From contig CAIYDQ010000234.1 of assembly GCA_903925075.1 (NCBI GenBank), positions 1-32,208 of the forward strand: DNA of 32,208 nt, in the 5' to 3' direction. The stretch is from an uncultured Geobacter sp. Its GTDB lineage: Bacteria; Desulfobacterota; Desulfuromonadia; Geobacterales; Geobacteraceae. This document shows, piece by piece, positions 8,119 through 16,688 of the stretch. The position numbers were made by a program, and so were the translations under genes. Position 1 is the first letter of the stretch, and each line of letters begins with the position of its first letter. The notes under the pieces were generated by a model, which had not been told where the DNA came from, made no database searches, and saw only the letters and a program-made list of their open reading frames with translations.

Positions 8119-9309
8119 ATGTCCAATGTCGCCATAGCGTTCAACGCGGTTTCCAAGAAGTTCAGAAAAGGGCAGATGTTCGACTCCCTGCGGGATCTCG
8201 TGCCGGCGTTGGCAAAGCTAGCCTTTATCGGTCAATGTGAGAGGTCGCTTGGCAAGAACGAGTTCTGGGTCCTCAAGGATATCTGTTTCGAGGTGGCCCG
8301 AGGTGAGTCATTGGGGATCATCGGCCACAATGGTGCCGGCAAGAGCACCATGCTGAAGCACTTGAACGGGATCATGAAACCAACCAAAGGGACAATTGAG
8401 GTCAACGGGAAGCTGTCGGCCCTCATCGAAGTCGGGGCAGGTTTTCATCCCGACCTCACCGGAAGGGAGAACATTTTTCTCAATGGAACCATTCTTGGCA
8501 TGTCCCGGGCGGAAATCAGACGCAAGTTTGATGAGATCGTGGCTTTTTCCGACCTGGAAGAGTTTATCGACACGCCGGTAAAGCGCTACTCCTCAGGGAT
8601 GTACGCACGGTTGGGCTTTTCCGTGGCCGTTCATCTGGACCCGGATATCCTCGTTGTGGATGAAGTCTTGAGCGTCGGTGACTATGTCTTCCAGAACAAG
8701 GGACTGGAAAAGATGAGATCGATTCGTGACGGGGGAGCCACGGTTCTTTTTGTCTCGCATAATGTCAAGGCTGTGTCGTCATTGTGCAGCCGTGCACTGC
8801 TCCTCGACCACGGCCTGTTGGTTATGGATGGCCCCACGCAGGAGGTAATCAACTGTTACTATGAAAAGAATGCCGTCGAAAGCGCGAATGACCCGAAGAA
8901 GGAGATCGTGATAACCGGAGTTTACATTACCAGAGAACATGCCCCGCAGGTCTCCTTCCTGGAAGGTAGCACCGTCTTGCTTGAAATCGAACTTTTAGGC
9001 AAAAAGCAATGCGACAACTTGTCCGTGAGTCTTGGATTGGCAGACGATAATCAATACAGGGTTTTTGATACATCATCGCAGCGCCTTACGGGGAAGTCGT
9101 TTTCGATAAATAAGGATGAGAAGAAAAAGTTTGTCTTTGAACTCCAGCTTAATCTGGGACCGGGTAGCTATCATTACGTAGCTTATGTCTACTGCTACGA
9201 AACGCAGAAGACCTATGACATGTCCAGCGTGAAAACGCTGTTCATCGAATCGGAGAGAGATGCCAGAGGTGCTGCCAATCTCTTCCCCAAACTACTTGAG
9301 GGTGGCTGA
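8119..9309 (+). CDS. wzt: O-antigen/polysaccharide ABC exporter, ATPase (Wzt-type)
   Basis: This ATPase powers Wzm. Walker A is GHNGAGKST (residues 69-77), the signature is YSSGMYARLGF (157-167), Walker B is PDILVVDEV (175-183, Asp181/Glu182), and the switch histidine is H214 in FVSHN. At 396 residues it is longer than a bare KpsT. From about residue 265 a beta-rich C-terminal domain (VITGVYITREHAP, SYHYVAYVYCY) resembles the Wzt_C domain that, in known O-antigen systems, recognises the terminal modification of the glycan. ATG 8119 is chosen over the ATG at 8086, which lies within the permease gene; only a weak GGGG precedes it, so translation may depend on the permease. Confidence 0.93.
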   Translation: MSNVAIAFNAVSKKFRKGQMFDSLRDLVPALAKLAFIGQCERSLGKNEFWVLKDICFEVARGESLGIIGHNGAGKSTMLKHLNGIMKPTKGTIEVNGKLSALIEVGAGFHPDLTGRENIFLNGTILGMSRAEIRRKFDEIVAFSDLEEFIDTPVKRYSSGMYARLGFSVAVHLDPDILVVDEVLSVGDYVFQNKGLEKMRSIRDGGATVLFVSHNVKAVSSLCSRALLLDHGLLVMDGPTQEVINCYYEKNAVESANDPKKEIVITGVYITREHAPQVSFLEGSTVLLEIELLGKKQCDNLSVSLGLADDNQYRVFDTSSQRLTGKSFSINKDEKKKFVFELQLNLGPGSYHYVAYVYCYETQKTYDMSSVKTLFIESERDARGAANLFPKLLEGG

Positions 9310-9465
9310 GGAGTGGCCGCGAAATCTTGGACATTTTGTAATGGCACTCTCGGTTGCGCCGCATTGACGGAAGTGTGTAAAGACGTCCAGTCGACGCCGA
9401 CATGATCTGTCATTCCGCAAGCGATTTTGTGATAACCATTTTTTCGAATCAACAGGAGGATCGAG
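9310..9465 (+). other. 156-base spacer at a composition change
   Basis: No gene is seen. TTGACG occurs at 9364-9369 but no -10 box stands at the right distance. The sequence becomes AT-rich towards the next gene, whose ribosome site AGGAGGA lies at 9454-9460. Confidence 0.4.
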
Positions 9466-10482
9466 GTGAAAATAATTGACGAATTCAGGTATAGATGTAG
9501 AAAGAGAGCGTTAGTCACCGAAGAACTCAGCAAATTAATCATAATGCGATATCTGATTGCTCCGATTGCGCCATATGTCTCGAAATACATCACTTTGAAA
9601 CTTGCTTGGTTGCTATCAAGCATCATTTTGTTCTTTGATATTATTCTACATAAAAGCAAGAACTTTAAGGATATAAAACATGCGTTTAGTCTGGGTAATC
9701 TTAGGGCGCTGCAAATAAGCTGGCAATTCTTGGCCCTTGCGTTCCAAGATTTCGCCATATTCATGAGGATAGTGAAAGGCAAAGAGACTGTAGATATCTG
9801 GAATGTTAAAGAAATTAACAGTGTCGGTGTCGATGAACTAAGGCAAAATGGAAGATCATTCATCGTTGCTACCGGACACTTTACACGTCAAGCCTATTTG
9901 GCTGTATTTCGTAAAGACATAATTCCAATGAACGTCATACAAATCACACTGCCACCAAATCCAAACACCGGCAATTATTACTACGACCGTAGAATTGAAC
10001 TTCATTTAGGGATGGGCCTCACTGCTGCAGCAAAGAGCCACCCCGATTTTCAGACGGCAATGGTCGGTATCGTACCAAATTTCATAAAAGCATTGTGCGG
10101 TAAACTGCATGAAACACCGACTGCTCTATTGCTAAATATCGATGCTCCTTGGGCCGATAGCCATAAAAAATCACATGAAAGACCTTTTGCGGGATATGAA
10201 ACAAAAAAATTCGCAATGGGCGTTCTCGGTCTGGCAAAAATTTCGGCTTGCCCTATTGTCTCGCTCGTTTGTTACATCGATTCCCATGGCGAAGCAGTGT
10301 TGCAATGGGGCGACCCCGTATATATTGCAAAATCGGATACAGAGGAGCAACAAGTTAAAGTGCTTGATGAAATGCTTGACCGGATCGAGACTGCTATTGG
10401 GATGCGGCCCTCGCAATACCTCATGCCTTTCGGTACTCAACGTAAATGGAATTCGGCAGAACAGGCATGGGCTAATTCTTAA
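9466..10482 (+). CDS. LpxL/HtrB-like acyltransferase family protein (atypical)
   Basis: The 338-residue product resembles the lysophospholipid/lauroyl acyltransferase superfamily: a hydrophobic N-terminal anchor (residues 30-60), SFIVATGHFTRQAYLAVF (the HX4D/E region), TALLLNIDAPWA and CPIVSLVCYIDSHGEAVLQWG, which parallel the conserved LpxL blocks. The usual HX4(D/E) acid is replaced: the motif reads H-F-T-R-Q-A, so the normal catalytic partner is missing at that place. Such proteins acylate lipid A or sometimes glycans; which applies here is unknown. It starts at GTG 9466, 5 bases after AGGAGGA (9454-9460). The gene is clearly AT-richer than its neighbours (23 G or C in bases 9481-9540), suggesting separate acquisition. 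Confidence 0.72.
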   Translation: MKIIDEFRYRCRKRALVTEELSKLIIMRYLIAPIAPYVSKYITLKLAWLLSSIILFFDIILHKSKNFKDIKHAFSLGNLRALQISWQFLALAFQDFAIFMRIVKGKETVDIWNVKEINSVGVDELRQNGRSFIVATGHFTRQAYLAVFRKDIIPMNVIQITLPPNPNTGNYYYDRRIELHLGMGLTAAAKSHPDFQTAMVGIVPNFIKALCGKLHETPTALLLNIDAPWADSHKKSHERPFAGYETKKFAMGVLGLAKISACPIVSLVCYIDSHGEAVLQWGDPVYIAKSDTEEQQVKVLDEMLDRIETAIGMRPSQYLMPFGTQRKWNSAEQAWANS

Positions 10483-10543
10483 GCCCCTCGGTGTAATACT
10501 TTGCCGTGTCTTGATTTCGGCATGATGGGAAAGGAGCAAAACT

Positions 10544-11359
10544 ATGAAAGTGGTATTGTTTTGCGGCGGCATGGGGACGCGTTTGCGCGACTATTCAGAG
10601 TCGATACCGAAGCCGATGGTCTGTGTCGGCCATCGCCCCATCATCTGGAATGTCATGAAGTATTACGCCCACTTTGGACACAAGGAATTCATCCTGTGCC
10701 TGGGCTACCGGGGAGATACCATTAAGAACTATTTCCTCAACTACACCGAATGTCTCTCCAACGATTTCACGCTTTCTAACGGCGGCAAGGATATCTTGCT
10801 CTACAACAACGATATTAGCGACTGGAAGATCACCTTCGCCGACACGGGCATGACCTCCAACATCGGCCAGCGGCTGAGGGCGGTCCAGAAGTACCTCGAG
10901 GGGGAGGAGATGTTCCTGGCGAATTACAGCGACGGCCTGACTGACTTACCTCTGCCCGATATGTTGGAGTATTTCAACAACAGCAACAAGACCGCCTGTT
11001 TTCTGACGGTTCGTCCTAACAAGAGCTTTCACATTGTCGACGTGGCGAGCGACGGAGTCGTGAACGACATCACAGGGTTGGAGCGCTCGGATATCTGGAT
11101 GAACGGGGGGTTCTTCATTCTCAAGAAAGAGATCTTCGACTTTATCCACGATGGCGATGAGCTGGTTCACGAACCGTTCGGGCGGCTGATCGAGCGCAGG
11201 GAACTGCTCACCTACCGCTATGACGGGTTCTGGACCAGCATGGATACCTTTAAAGACAAGCAGCACTTGGATGACCTTTACACGAGAGGAGACACTCCCT
11301 GGGAAGTCTGGGCATCCCATGAGAAAGTAGCCACAGCCAAAGGAGTTGGCGCGTCATGA
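10544..11359 (+). CDS. sugar-1-phosphate nucleotidyltransferase, RfbF (glucose-1-phosphate cytidylyltransferase)-like
   Basis: This enzyme would couple a sugar 1-phosphate to a nucleotide, most likely CTP. CGGMGTRLRD (residues 7-16) is the nucleotide-binding loop and IPKPMVCVGHRPIIWNVMKYY the usual following block. DWKITFADTG, IGQRLRAVQKYL, WMNGGFFIL and YDGFWTSMDTFKDK match positions specific to the RfbF branch over RmlA. At 271 residues its length is close to RfbF (about 257). AAAGGAG lies upstream of ATG 10544. It overlaps the deacetylase gene by 4 bases. CDP-glucose 4,6-dehydratase, the normal partner, is not in the window, so the product may be a different NDP-sugar; the gene symbol is therefore withheld. 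Confidence 0.85.
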   Translation: MKVVLFCGGMGTRLRDYSESIPKPMVCVGHRPIIWNVMKYYAHFGHKEFILCLGYRGDTIKNYFLNYTECLSNDFTLSNGGKDILLYNNDISDWKITFADTGMTSNIGQRLRAVQKYLEGEEMFLANYSDGLTDLPLPDMLEYFNNSNKTACFLTVRPNKSFHIVDVASDGVVNDITGLERSDIWMNGGFFILKKEIFDFIHDGDELVHEPFGRLIERRELLTYRYDGFWTSMDTFKDKQHLDDLYTRGDTPWEVWASHEKVATAKGVGAS

Positions 11360-12006
11360 TTCCATTGATCTTCCCAAAACTGAACCGACCACTGAAAATA
11401 CTCTGCCTCGGCGCGCACTGTGACGACATAGAGATCGGCTGCTGCGGCACCATCCTGCGGCTACTTGAAGATTACCCGGACTCCACTGTCCAGTGGACGG
11501 TGTTCAGTGCATCCGAGCTGCGTGCCGCCGAGTTCCGGGCCTCCTCCCGCTGTTTTCTTGGTGAGGATCTGGGGTGGCTCAGCAAGGCTCATGAATTCCC
11601 GGACGGCTACTTTCCCCATGTCTGGAAGGAGATCAAGGACAGCTTTGAGCGAATGAAGTCGACAACCGATCCCGACCTGATTTTTACCCATTTCAGGGGC
11701 GACCTGCATCAGGACCACCGTATCATCTCTGAGCTCACCTGGAATACCTTCCGCAACCACGTGATCTTGGAATACGAGATTCCAAAATTCGATGGCGACC
11801 TCGCAAATCCCAACCTGTTCTTAGCGCTTTCCGATGATATTTGCCGCAAAAAGGTGCGGCTCATACGGGAAAACTACCCGAGCCAAGCTGGCAAGCGATG
11901 GTTTACGGAGGATACTTTCCGGGCGATACTAAGGCTAAGGGGGGTGGAGGCCAATTCCGCCACCGGATTAGCTGAAGGGTTTTATGCGAGGAAGTTGCTG
12001 CTGTAG
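11356..12006 (+). CDS. PIG-L/LmbE family deacetylase
   Basis: This is a zinc-dependent de-N-acetylase of 216 residues. GAHCDDIEIGC gives the AHxDD motif (H21, D23, D24), and THFRGDLHQDH gives the second metal/active-site motif (H112, D116, H118, D120, H121). Family members remove acetyl from GlcNAc-type groups or related small molecules. It overlaps the nucleotidyltransferase by ATGA (11356-11359), so the two probably act in one pathway, for example activation and then deacetylation of an N-acetylated sugar nucleotide; that order is inference. No signal peptide is present, so it acts in the cytoplasm. Confidence 0.88.
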   Translation: MIPLIFPKLNRPLKILCLGAHCDDIEIGCCGTILRLLEDYPDSTVQWTVFSASELRAAEFRASSRCFLGEDLGWLSKAHEFPDGYFPHVWKEIKDSFERMKSTTDPDLIFTHFRGDLHQDHRIISELTWNTFRNHVILEYEIPKFDGDLANPNLFLALSDDICRKKVRLIRENYPSQAGKRWFTEDTFRAILRLRGVEANSATGLAEGFYARKLLL

Positions 12007-12024
12007 GGCTGCTGGGGTACGGTA

Positions 12025-13269
12025 TTGAAAACTCTAATTGTGACCCATAAATATCCGCTTCCCGAAAACAGCGGCGACAGAATCAGGACCATGAACTTTG
12101 CCCGGTACTTCAGCAACTCCGGCAGGGTGGATGTCCTGTATTTCCATCCTGCCGACCAGGGGATGACAATGGAGTTTCCTTTTGGCCGAGAGATACTGGT
12201 CGATAAATACCAGGGAAGCTACGGTTCCCGGTTGATTCAACTTTATGCGAAATTGAAATATTCCAAACCCTGGATTGTCTGCGGCTACACCAGAGAGTGT
12301 GTCGCGACGGTCAAAGGTGTTGTGGAATCCGAGGACTATGACGTCATCCTTTGCCGCTATGCCCATCATGCCTATCCTTTGTTCTTTCTGTCGGACGCCT
12401 TGAAGAGGAGAGTCATTCTCGATATTGACGATCTGGTTAGCGCCGATCTGTATCAAACCATGCACGGAGCACCGTCGAGACTGATGAGAATCAAGTCCCG
12501 GATTGATCTGGAATTTTACCGATCATACCAGCGAAAGTGCGCGCGCCTGGGATATTCAATGGTCTGCTCCGAAGCCGACCGATGCGAGCTGACAAGGCAC
12601 CTGGACCCGGAATCCCTTTTTTTAGTGCCCAATGTCGCGCCGACATTGGAACTCCGAGAGGGCTACCCTCTGGATGGCCATTGCAATCTTGGCACTATCC
12701 TCTTTGTGGGCAACTTGGAGTACCAGCCCAACGTGCAGGGGATAACCTGGTTTATCACCGAAATCTTTGTCCCGCTCGCCAGGGTCGAAGCTGACGTTAC
12801 TCTGATCCTGGCCGGGAGGAACCCCGATCCCGCGCTGCGCTCGTTATGCAACCGGTTTGCAAGGATTGAGCTGGTAGAGAGCCCCGTGGATATCGCGCCG
12901 TTTTACGAAAAATGCGGTCTGGTGGTGGTCCCGCTTCTTGCCGGTGGCGGCACGAGGATAAAGATTCTCGAAGCGGGCTACGCTCTGCGTCCCGTGATAG
13001 CGACCAAAATAGGGGCTTACGGGCTGGGGCTCGTAGAATACGATCACCTGCTGTACATGGACGATTTCCCGAGCTTCATCGGTCACTACCGTTGGTTGCG
13101 CGACGTGGACAACTACCGGACACTGGTAATGAACCTGCACCGACAGGTAAGCGAGCATTATTCAATCGATACCTTCAACCGGACGCTGGACCGGGTGATG
13201 GGGAAGGTCGTCCCGATGACGGGTGAGGTGGCGGCCGCTCAAACTGCAGGTAATGCTCGCTTCTCTTAG
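12025..13269 (+). CDS. glycosyltransferase family 4 (GT-B fold)
   Basis: The 414-residue product begins KTLIVTHKYPLPENSGDRIRT, the N-terminal acceptor loop of GT4 enzymes close to the sugar transferases of XrtA/PEP-CTERM loci. The second domain carries ILFVGNLEYQPNVQG, LILAGRNPD, and VVPLLAGGGTRIKILEAGY (about residues 307-325), which holds the nucleotide-sugar-binding Glu. The start is taken as TTG 12025: it is the only way to include the conserved SGDRIRT loop, since the next ATG (12091) lies after it. A GGGG at 12014-12017 may serve as a poor ribosome site, so translation may be low or coupled to the gene 18 bases upstream. Confidence 0.88.
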   Translation: MKTLIVTHKYPLPENSGDRIRTMNFARYFSNSGRVDVLYFHPADQGMTMEFPFGREILVDKYQGSYGSRLIQLYAKLKYSKPWIVCGYTRECVATVKGVVESEDYDVILCRYAHHAYPLFFLSDALKRRVILDIDDLVSADLYQTMHGAPSRLMRIKSRIDLEFYRSYQRKCARLGYSMVCSEADRCELTRHLDPESLFLVPNVAPTLELREGYPLDGHCNLGTILFVGNLEYQPNVQGITWFITEIFVPLARVEADVTLILAGRNPDPALRSLCNRFARIELVESPVDIAPFYEKCGLVVVPLLAGGGTRIKILEAGYALRPVIATKIGAYGLGLVEYDHLLYMDDFPSFIGHYRWLRDVDNYRTLVMNLHRQVSEHYSIDTFNRTLDRVMGKVVPMTGEVAAAQTAGNARFS

Positions 13270-13284
13270 ACGACGGAGGCAAAA

Positions 13285-14724
13285 GTGTGGTTGTGGGGCT
13301 TGTTATTGGCAGTTTTTTCCTCCCTGGCATCACTGGCGCCGACCGCAACTGCCGCGGCAAGCGGGCCATTGCGCAAATGCCCGGCTAACCCGCGCTATTT
13401 CTGCGACGCCGCCGGCAAGGCCGTGCTCTTGGCCGGTTCTCATACATGGAACAATTTTCAGGACATTGAAGGGCCTAGGTCCCGGCGTCACTTTGACTAC
13501 GACGAATATCTCGACTTCCTGAGGCGCAACAACCATAACTTTTTCCGCCTATGGGTGTGGGAGCAAGGGTGGGAAGCTGCTGGTGTGAAGAACGAGGTAC
13601 GCTTCTCACCGCTGCCGTACCGGCGCAACGGTCCGGGAATCGCCCTGGATGGCGTGGCAAAATTCGATCTGGACGCAGTTAACGACGAATTTTTCCTGAG
13701 ACTCCGAGCGCGGGTGGCTAAGGCGCGGGACCGCGGCGTCTACGTCTCTATCATGCTGTTCAACGGCTGGAGCGTCGACGGAAAACAGCAGGAGGGGGGC
13801 AACCCCTGGCGAGGGCATCCCTTCAACCGTGGCAACAACAAAAACGGCATCGACGGCGACGCCAGCGGCACCGGTTTCGGGTTGGAGACCCATACGCTCA
13901 GGTACCATGAGGTCACCCGGCTGCAGGAAGCATACGTGCGACGGGTGATCGACACCCTGAACGACCTGGACAACGTTCTTTGGGAGATCTCCAACGAGAG
14001 CCCGCCGGGCTCTGAGGAGTGGCACTACCATTTCATCTCCTTTATCAAAGAGTATGAGTCGCGCAAGCCGCACCAGCACCCCGTCGGCATGACCGCGATC
14101 TGGCCCGGCGGGGACAACCGCGACCTAGCCCGGAGTCCGGCGGACTGGATCTCCCCCAACGAGTGGGGCAGCACCTCCTACAAGGATGACCCCCCGGCGG
14201 CGAGCGGGGACCAAGTCATCATAACCGACACCGACCACCTCTGGGGCATCGGCGGCACTCAGGCTTGGGCTTGGAAGAGCTTCCTGCGCGGCCTGAATCC
14301 CATTTTCATGGATGCTTACCGCAGCCGTGACCTGTTGGGAGACCTACCCGCCCAATACCGCTTCGATGCCCCTGATTCCATCAGCCTGCGCCGCAGCTTA
14401 GGCTATATTCGCACCATGGCCGACCGGCTGGATCTGGGTAGCCTGATGCCGCGCGACGATCTCTCCTCAACCGGGTACTGCCTCGCGCGGCCCGGTTCGG
14501 AATACCTGATCTACCAGCCGGCGAAGGCGTATTTCTCGGTGCAGCTCGAGCCGGGAAGTTATCGGGAGGAGTGGTTCGACCCCACTCGCGGGACCGGTAG
14601 CGAGGACCGTGTCGAGGTGAAGGGGGCCGCAACCATCAGGTTTTACCTGCCCGACTATATTGCCGCAGACGCGGTGCTGCACTTGAAGAAGTTGGACAAA
14701 TCACCACCTACCATAGCGCCGTAG
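13285..14724 (+). CDS. secreted TIM-barrel glycoside hydrolase (DUF4038/apiosidase-like)
   Basis: A signal peptide is likely: residues 1-24 are hydrophobic and end in TATAAA, although no Lys or Arg precedes the hydrophobic core. The mature part looks like a clan A (beta/alpha)8 hydrolase: FFRLWVWEQGW early in the barrel, YVSIMLFNGW in a middle strand, NVLWEISNESP with the Asn-Glu pair expected for the acid/base, and ITDTDHLWGIGG later as a possible second catalytic region. A small beta domain (about residues 400-475, YLIYQPAKAYFSVQL) follows, as in DUF4038/GH140-type proteins. GTG 13285 follows GGAGG (13275-13279); the previous stop is in frame 5 codons upstream, which fixes the start. Its place in a synthesis locus suggests trimming or release of the polymer. 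Confidence 0.72.
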   Translation: MWLWGLLLAVFSSLASLAPTATAAASGPLRKCPANPRYFCDAAGKAVLLAGSHTWNNFQDIEGPRSRRHFDYDEYLDFLRRNNHNFFRLWVWEQGWEAAGVKNEVRFSPLPYRRNGPGIALDGVAKFDLDAVNDEFFLRLRARVAKARDRGVYVSIMLFNGWSVDGKQQEGGNPWRGHPFNRGNNKNGIDGDASGTGFGLETHTLRYHEVTRLQEAYVRRVIDTLNDLDNVLWEISNESPPGSEEWHYHFISFIKEYESRKPHQHPVGMTAIWPGGDNRDLARSPADWISPNEWGSTSYKDDPPAASGDQVIITDTDHLWGIGGTQAWAWKSFLRGLNPIFMDAYRSRDLLGDLPAQYRFDAPDSISLRRSLGYIRTMADRLDLGSLMPRDDLSSTGYCLARPGSEYLIYQPAKAYFSVQLEPGSYREEWFDPTRGTGSEDRVEVKGAATIRFYLPDYIAADAVLHLKKLDKSPPTIAP

Positions 14725-14752
14725 CTGTCGCTTAAAGCAAAGAGGATACTCT

Positions 14753-15604
14753 ATGCTCAACGCGCTTTCCGTAGATGTAGAAGACTACTTCCAAGTGAAT
14801 GCCTTCGCGCGGCATATCCGACGTGATCAGTGGGACCGTTATCCGCTGCGGGTCGAGCGAAACACCCACAGTATTCTCGACATGCTTGATGAGTATGGCG
14901 CCAAGGGAACCTTCTTCTTGCTAGGTTGGATCGCGGAACGCGTTCCAACCCTTGTTAGGGAAATACAGCGCAGAGGGCATGAAATAGCTTGTCACGGTTA
15001 CGGGCATCAGCTCATCTACAGTATCGGGCCAGACAAATTCAGGGCGGATATTCGCAAAGCCAGAAACATCATGGAGAACATCTGCGGCGAAAGAGTGCTC
15101 GGCTACCGTGCGCCGAGCTATTCGATCACCAGCAAGTCGTTGTGGGCGTTCGACATCCTGATTGAGGAGGGTTTCAGCTACGATTCAAGCATCTTCCCGG
15201 TTATTCACGATACCTACGGCATTCCCGACGCAAGCCGCTTCCCCGGAACCATCGTCTGCGCTTCAGGGACGATACGGGAATTCCCCCTGTCGACTCTGCC
15301 CTTGCGATTTTTGCGATGGGAATATCGACTCCCGGTGGCTGGCGGAGGATACCTGCGGCTTCTCCCCGCATGGGTCGTGGCGGGAGCGATAAAGAGGATT
15401 AACAGCCTGGAGCGCCAGCCTGCAGTGCTCTATTTTCATCCGTGGGAGATCGATCCCGGACAGCCGAGAATCAAGGCGGGGTACAAGTCGCGCTTCAGGC
15501 ACTACCTTAACCTCCACAAGACCGAGGGCAAGCTGAGAATCCTCCTTGCCCAATTGAAGTTCGGGACCATGCGCGAGGTGCTCGACGCGCGGGTTCCGTC
15601 ATGA
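14753..15604 (+). CDS. XrtA-associated polysaccharide deacetylase (DUF3473 type)
   Basis: The protein has a NodB-type carbohydrate esterase 4 domain followed by the DUF3473 tail that marks the exosortase-A-associated branch. The motifs are complete: ALSVDVEDYF with Asp8 and Asp11, CHGYGH with the metal His pair H81 and H85, YRAPSYS (R119-S122), and FHPWEID (H229). Its 283 residues match this branch. It would remove N-acetyl groups from an exopolysaccharide. No signal peptide is visible. AGAGGA (14741-14746) precedes ATG 14753 at 6 bases. With the FemAB-like, amidotransferase and ligase-like genes it is the clearest sign that this half of the window belongs to an XrtA exopolysaccharide locus. 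Confidence 0.92.
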   Translation: MLNALSVDVEDYFQVNAFARHIRRDQWDRYPLRVERNTHSILDMLDEYGAKGTFFLLGWIAERVPTLVREIQRRGHEIACHGYGHQLIYSIGPDKFRADIRKARNIMENICGERVLGYRAPSYSITSKSLWAFDILIEEGFSYDSSIFPVIHDTYGIPDASRFPGTIVCASGTIREFPLSTLPLRFLRWEYRLPVAGGGYLRLLPAWVVAGAIKRINSLERQPAVLYFHPWEIDPGQPRIKAGYKSRFRHYLNLHKTEGKLRILLAQLKFGTMREVLDARVPS

Positions 15605-15617
15605 GGTCCATAAGACC

Positions 15618-16652
15618 ATGGAATTGACCGTTCATCGCTATCAGGAAGACGGTGCTGAATGGGACGCCTTTGTCGCCTCCTGTCCGGCGCGCACCAACTA
15701 CCACCGGTACGGCTGGCGTAAGGTCATCGAAAAGAGCTTCGGTCACAGTACCCATTATTTAGTAGCGAGAAACCGCAATCATGAGATCCGCGGCGTATTG
15801 CCGCTCGCACATATGAAGAGCGCCCTTTTTGGCAACTTTCTGGTCTCGCTCCCGTTTTTCAACTACGGCGGTCTGTTGTGCGCAGAGGATACGGCTGCCG
15901 CGCGCCTGCTGGAATCTTCGCGCGATCTGTTGAGGAAGGTGGACGCCGGGCACGCCGAACTCAGGCACTTCAGCGCCTCCCTGGAGGGCTTCGCCACCAA
16001 GCTGCACAAGGTGACCATGATTCTCCGCCTGGAACAGAACCCGGATGCTCAGTGGCAGACGCTCGATGCGAAGGTGCGCAACCAGGTGCGCAAGGCCGAA
16101 AAAAACGGACTGCGGTCTGTGGCGGGACATCTGGAGCTGCTGGACGGTTTTTACCGCGTCTTTTGCCGCAACATGCGCGACCTGGGAACCCCTGTCTACG
16201 GCAAGAACTTTTTCCGCAATGTCCTGGAGACCTTCCCCGAAACTACCCGGATTATCTCCATTATCCTGGATGGCAAGACGGTTGCCTCCGGCTTGCTCAC
16301 CTGGTTCGGGGACACCCTGGAGGTTCCCTGGGCTTCCTCCATCCGCGATTTCCGTGAACTTTGCCCCAATAATCTCCTTTATTGGGAGGCGATCAAATTC
16401 GCCATCGGCAGGGGGGCACGCGAGTTCGACTTCGGTCGCTCGACGCCGGGCGAGGGGACCTATCGCTTCAAGAAACAGTGGGGGGCAGAGCCTCATCAAC
16501 TGTACTGGAACTACCTGCTGAACAAGGACGCCACCTTGCCCGAGTTGAATCCGGCCAATCCCAAGTACAGACTGGCCATCAGGATCTGGCAATGCCTACC
16601 GGTCGCCGTAACCAAACTGCTCGGGCCGCAGATCGTGCGGAACATTCCCTGA
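15618..16652 (+). CDS. FemAB family protein, XrtA/PEP-CTERM system-associated
   Basis: This is a double-GNAT-fold protein of 344 residues. The early block EWDAFVASCPARTNYHRYGW, the middle LDAKVRNQVRKAEKNGL and the late FDFGRSTPGEGTYRFKKQWG are typical of the FemAB-like proteins of XrtA loci. Relatives add an amino acid or acyl group to an amino group; the true substrate of this branch is not known. Following a deacetylase that could expose free amino groups, it could act on the same residues; this is inference. ATG 15618 lies 13 bases after the deacetylase stop, with a modest GAGG in the overlap region. Confidence 0.88.
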   Translation: MELTVHRYQEDGAEWDAFVASCPARTNYHRYGWRKVIEKSFGHSTHYLVARNRNHEIRGVLPLAHMKSALFGNFLVSLPFFNYGGLLCAEDTAAARLLESSRDLLRKVDAGHAELRHFSASLEGFATKLHKVTMILRLEQNPDAQWQTLDAKVRNQVRKAEKNGLRSVAGHLELLDGFYRVFCRNMRDLGTPVYGKNFFRNVLETFPETTRIISIILDGKTVASGLLTWFGDTLEVPWASSIRDFRELCPNNLLYWEAIKFAIGRGAREFDFGRSTPGEGTYRFKKQWGAEPHQLYWNYLLNKDATLPELNPANPKYRLAIRIWQCLPVAVTKLLGPQIVRNIP

Positions 16653-16688
16653 CAAAGGAAAGATTGTGGGACTAATCGGGAAGGATAC

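Noticed and set aside
9364-9410. Possible promoter (TTGACG with CATGAT) before the acyltransferase gene
   Set aside because: The two boxes are about 31 bases apart, too far for a sigma-70 promoter, and no alternative -10 stands at 16-18 bases.
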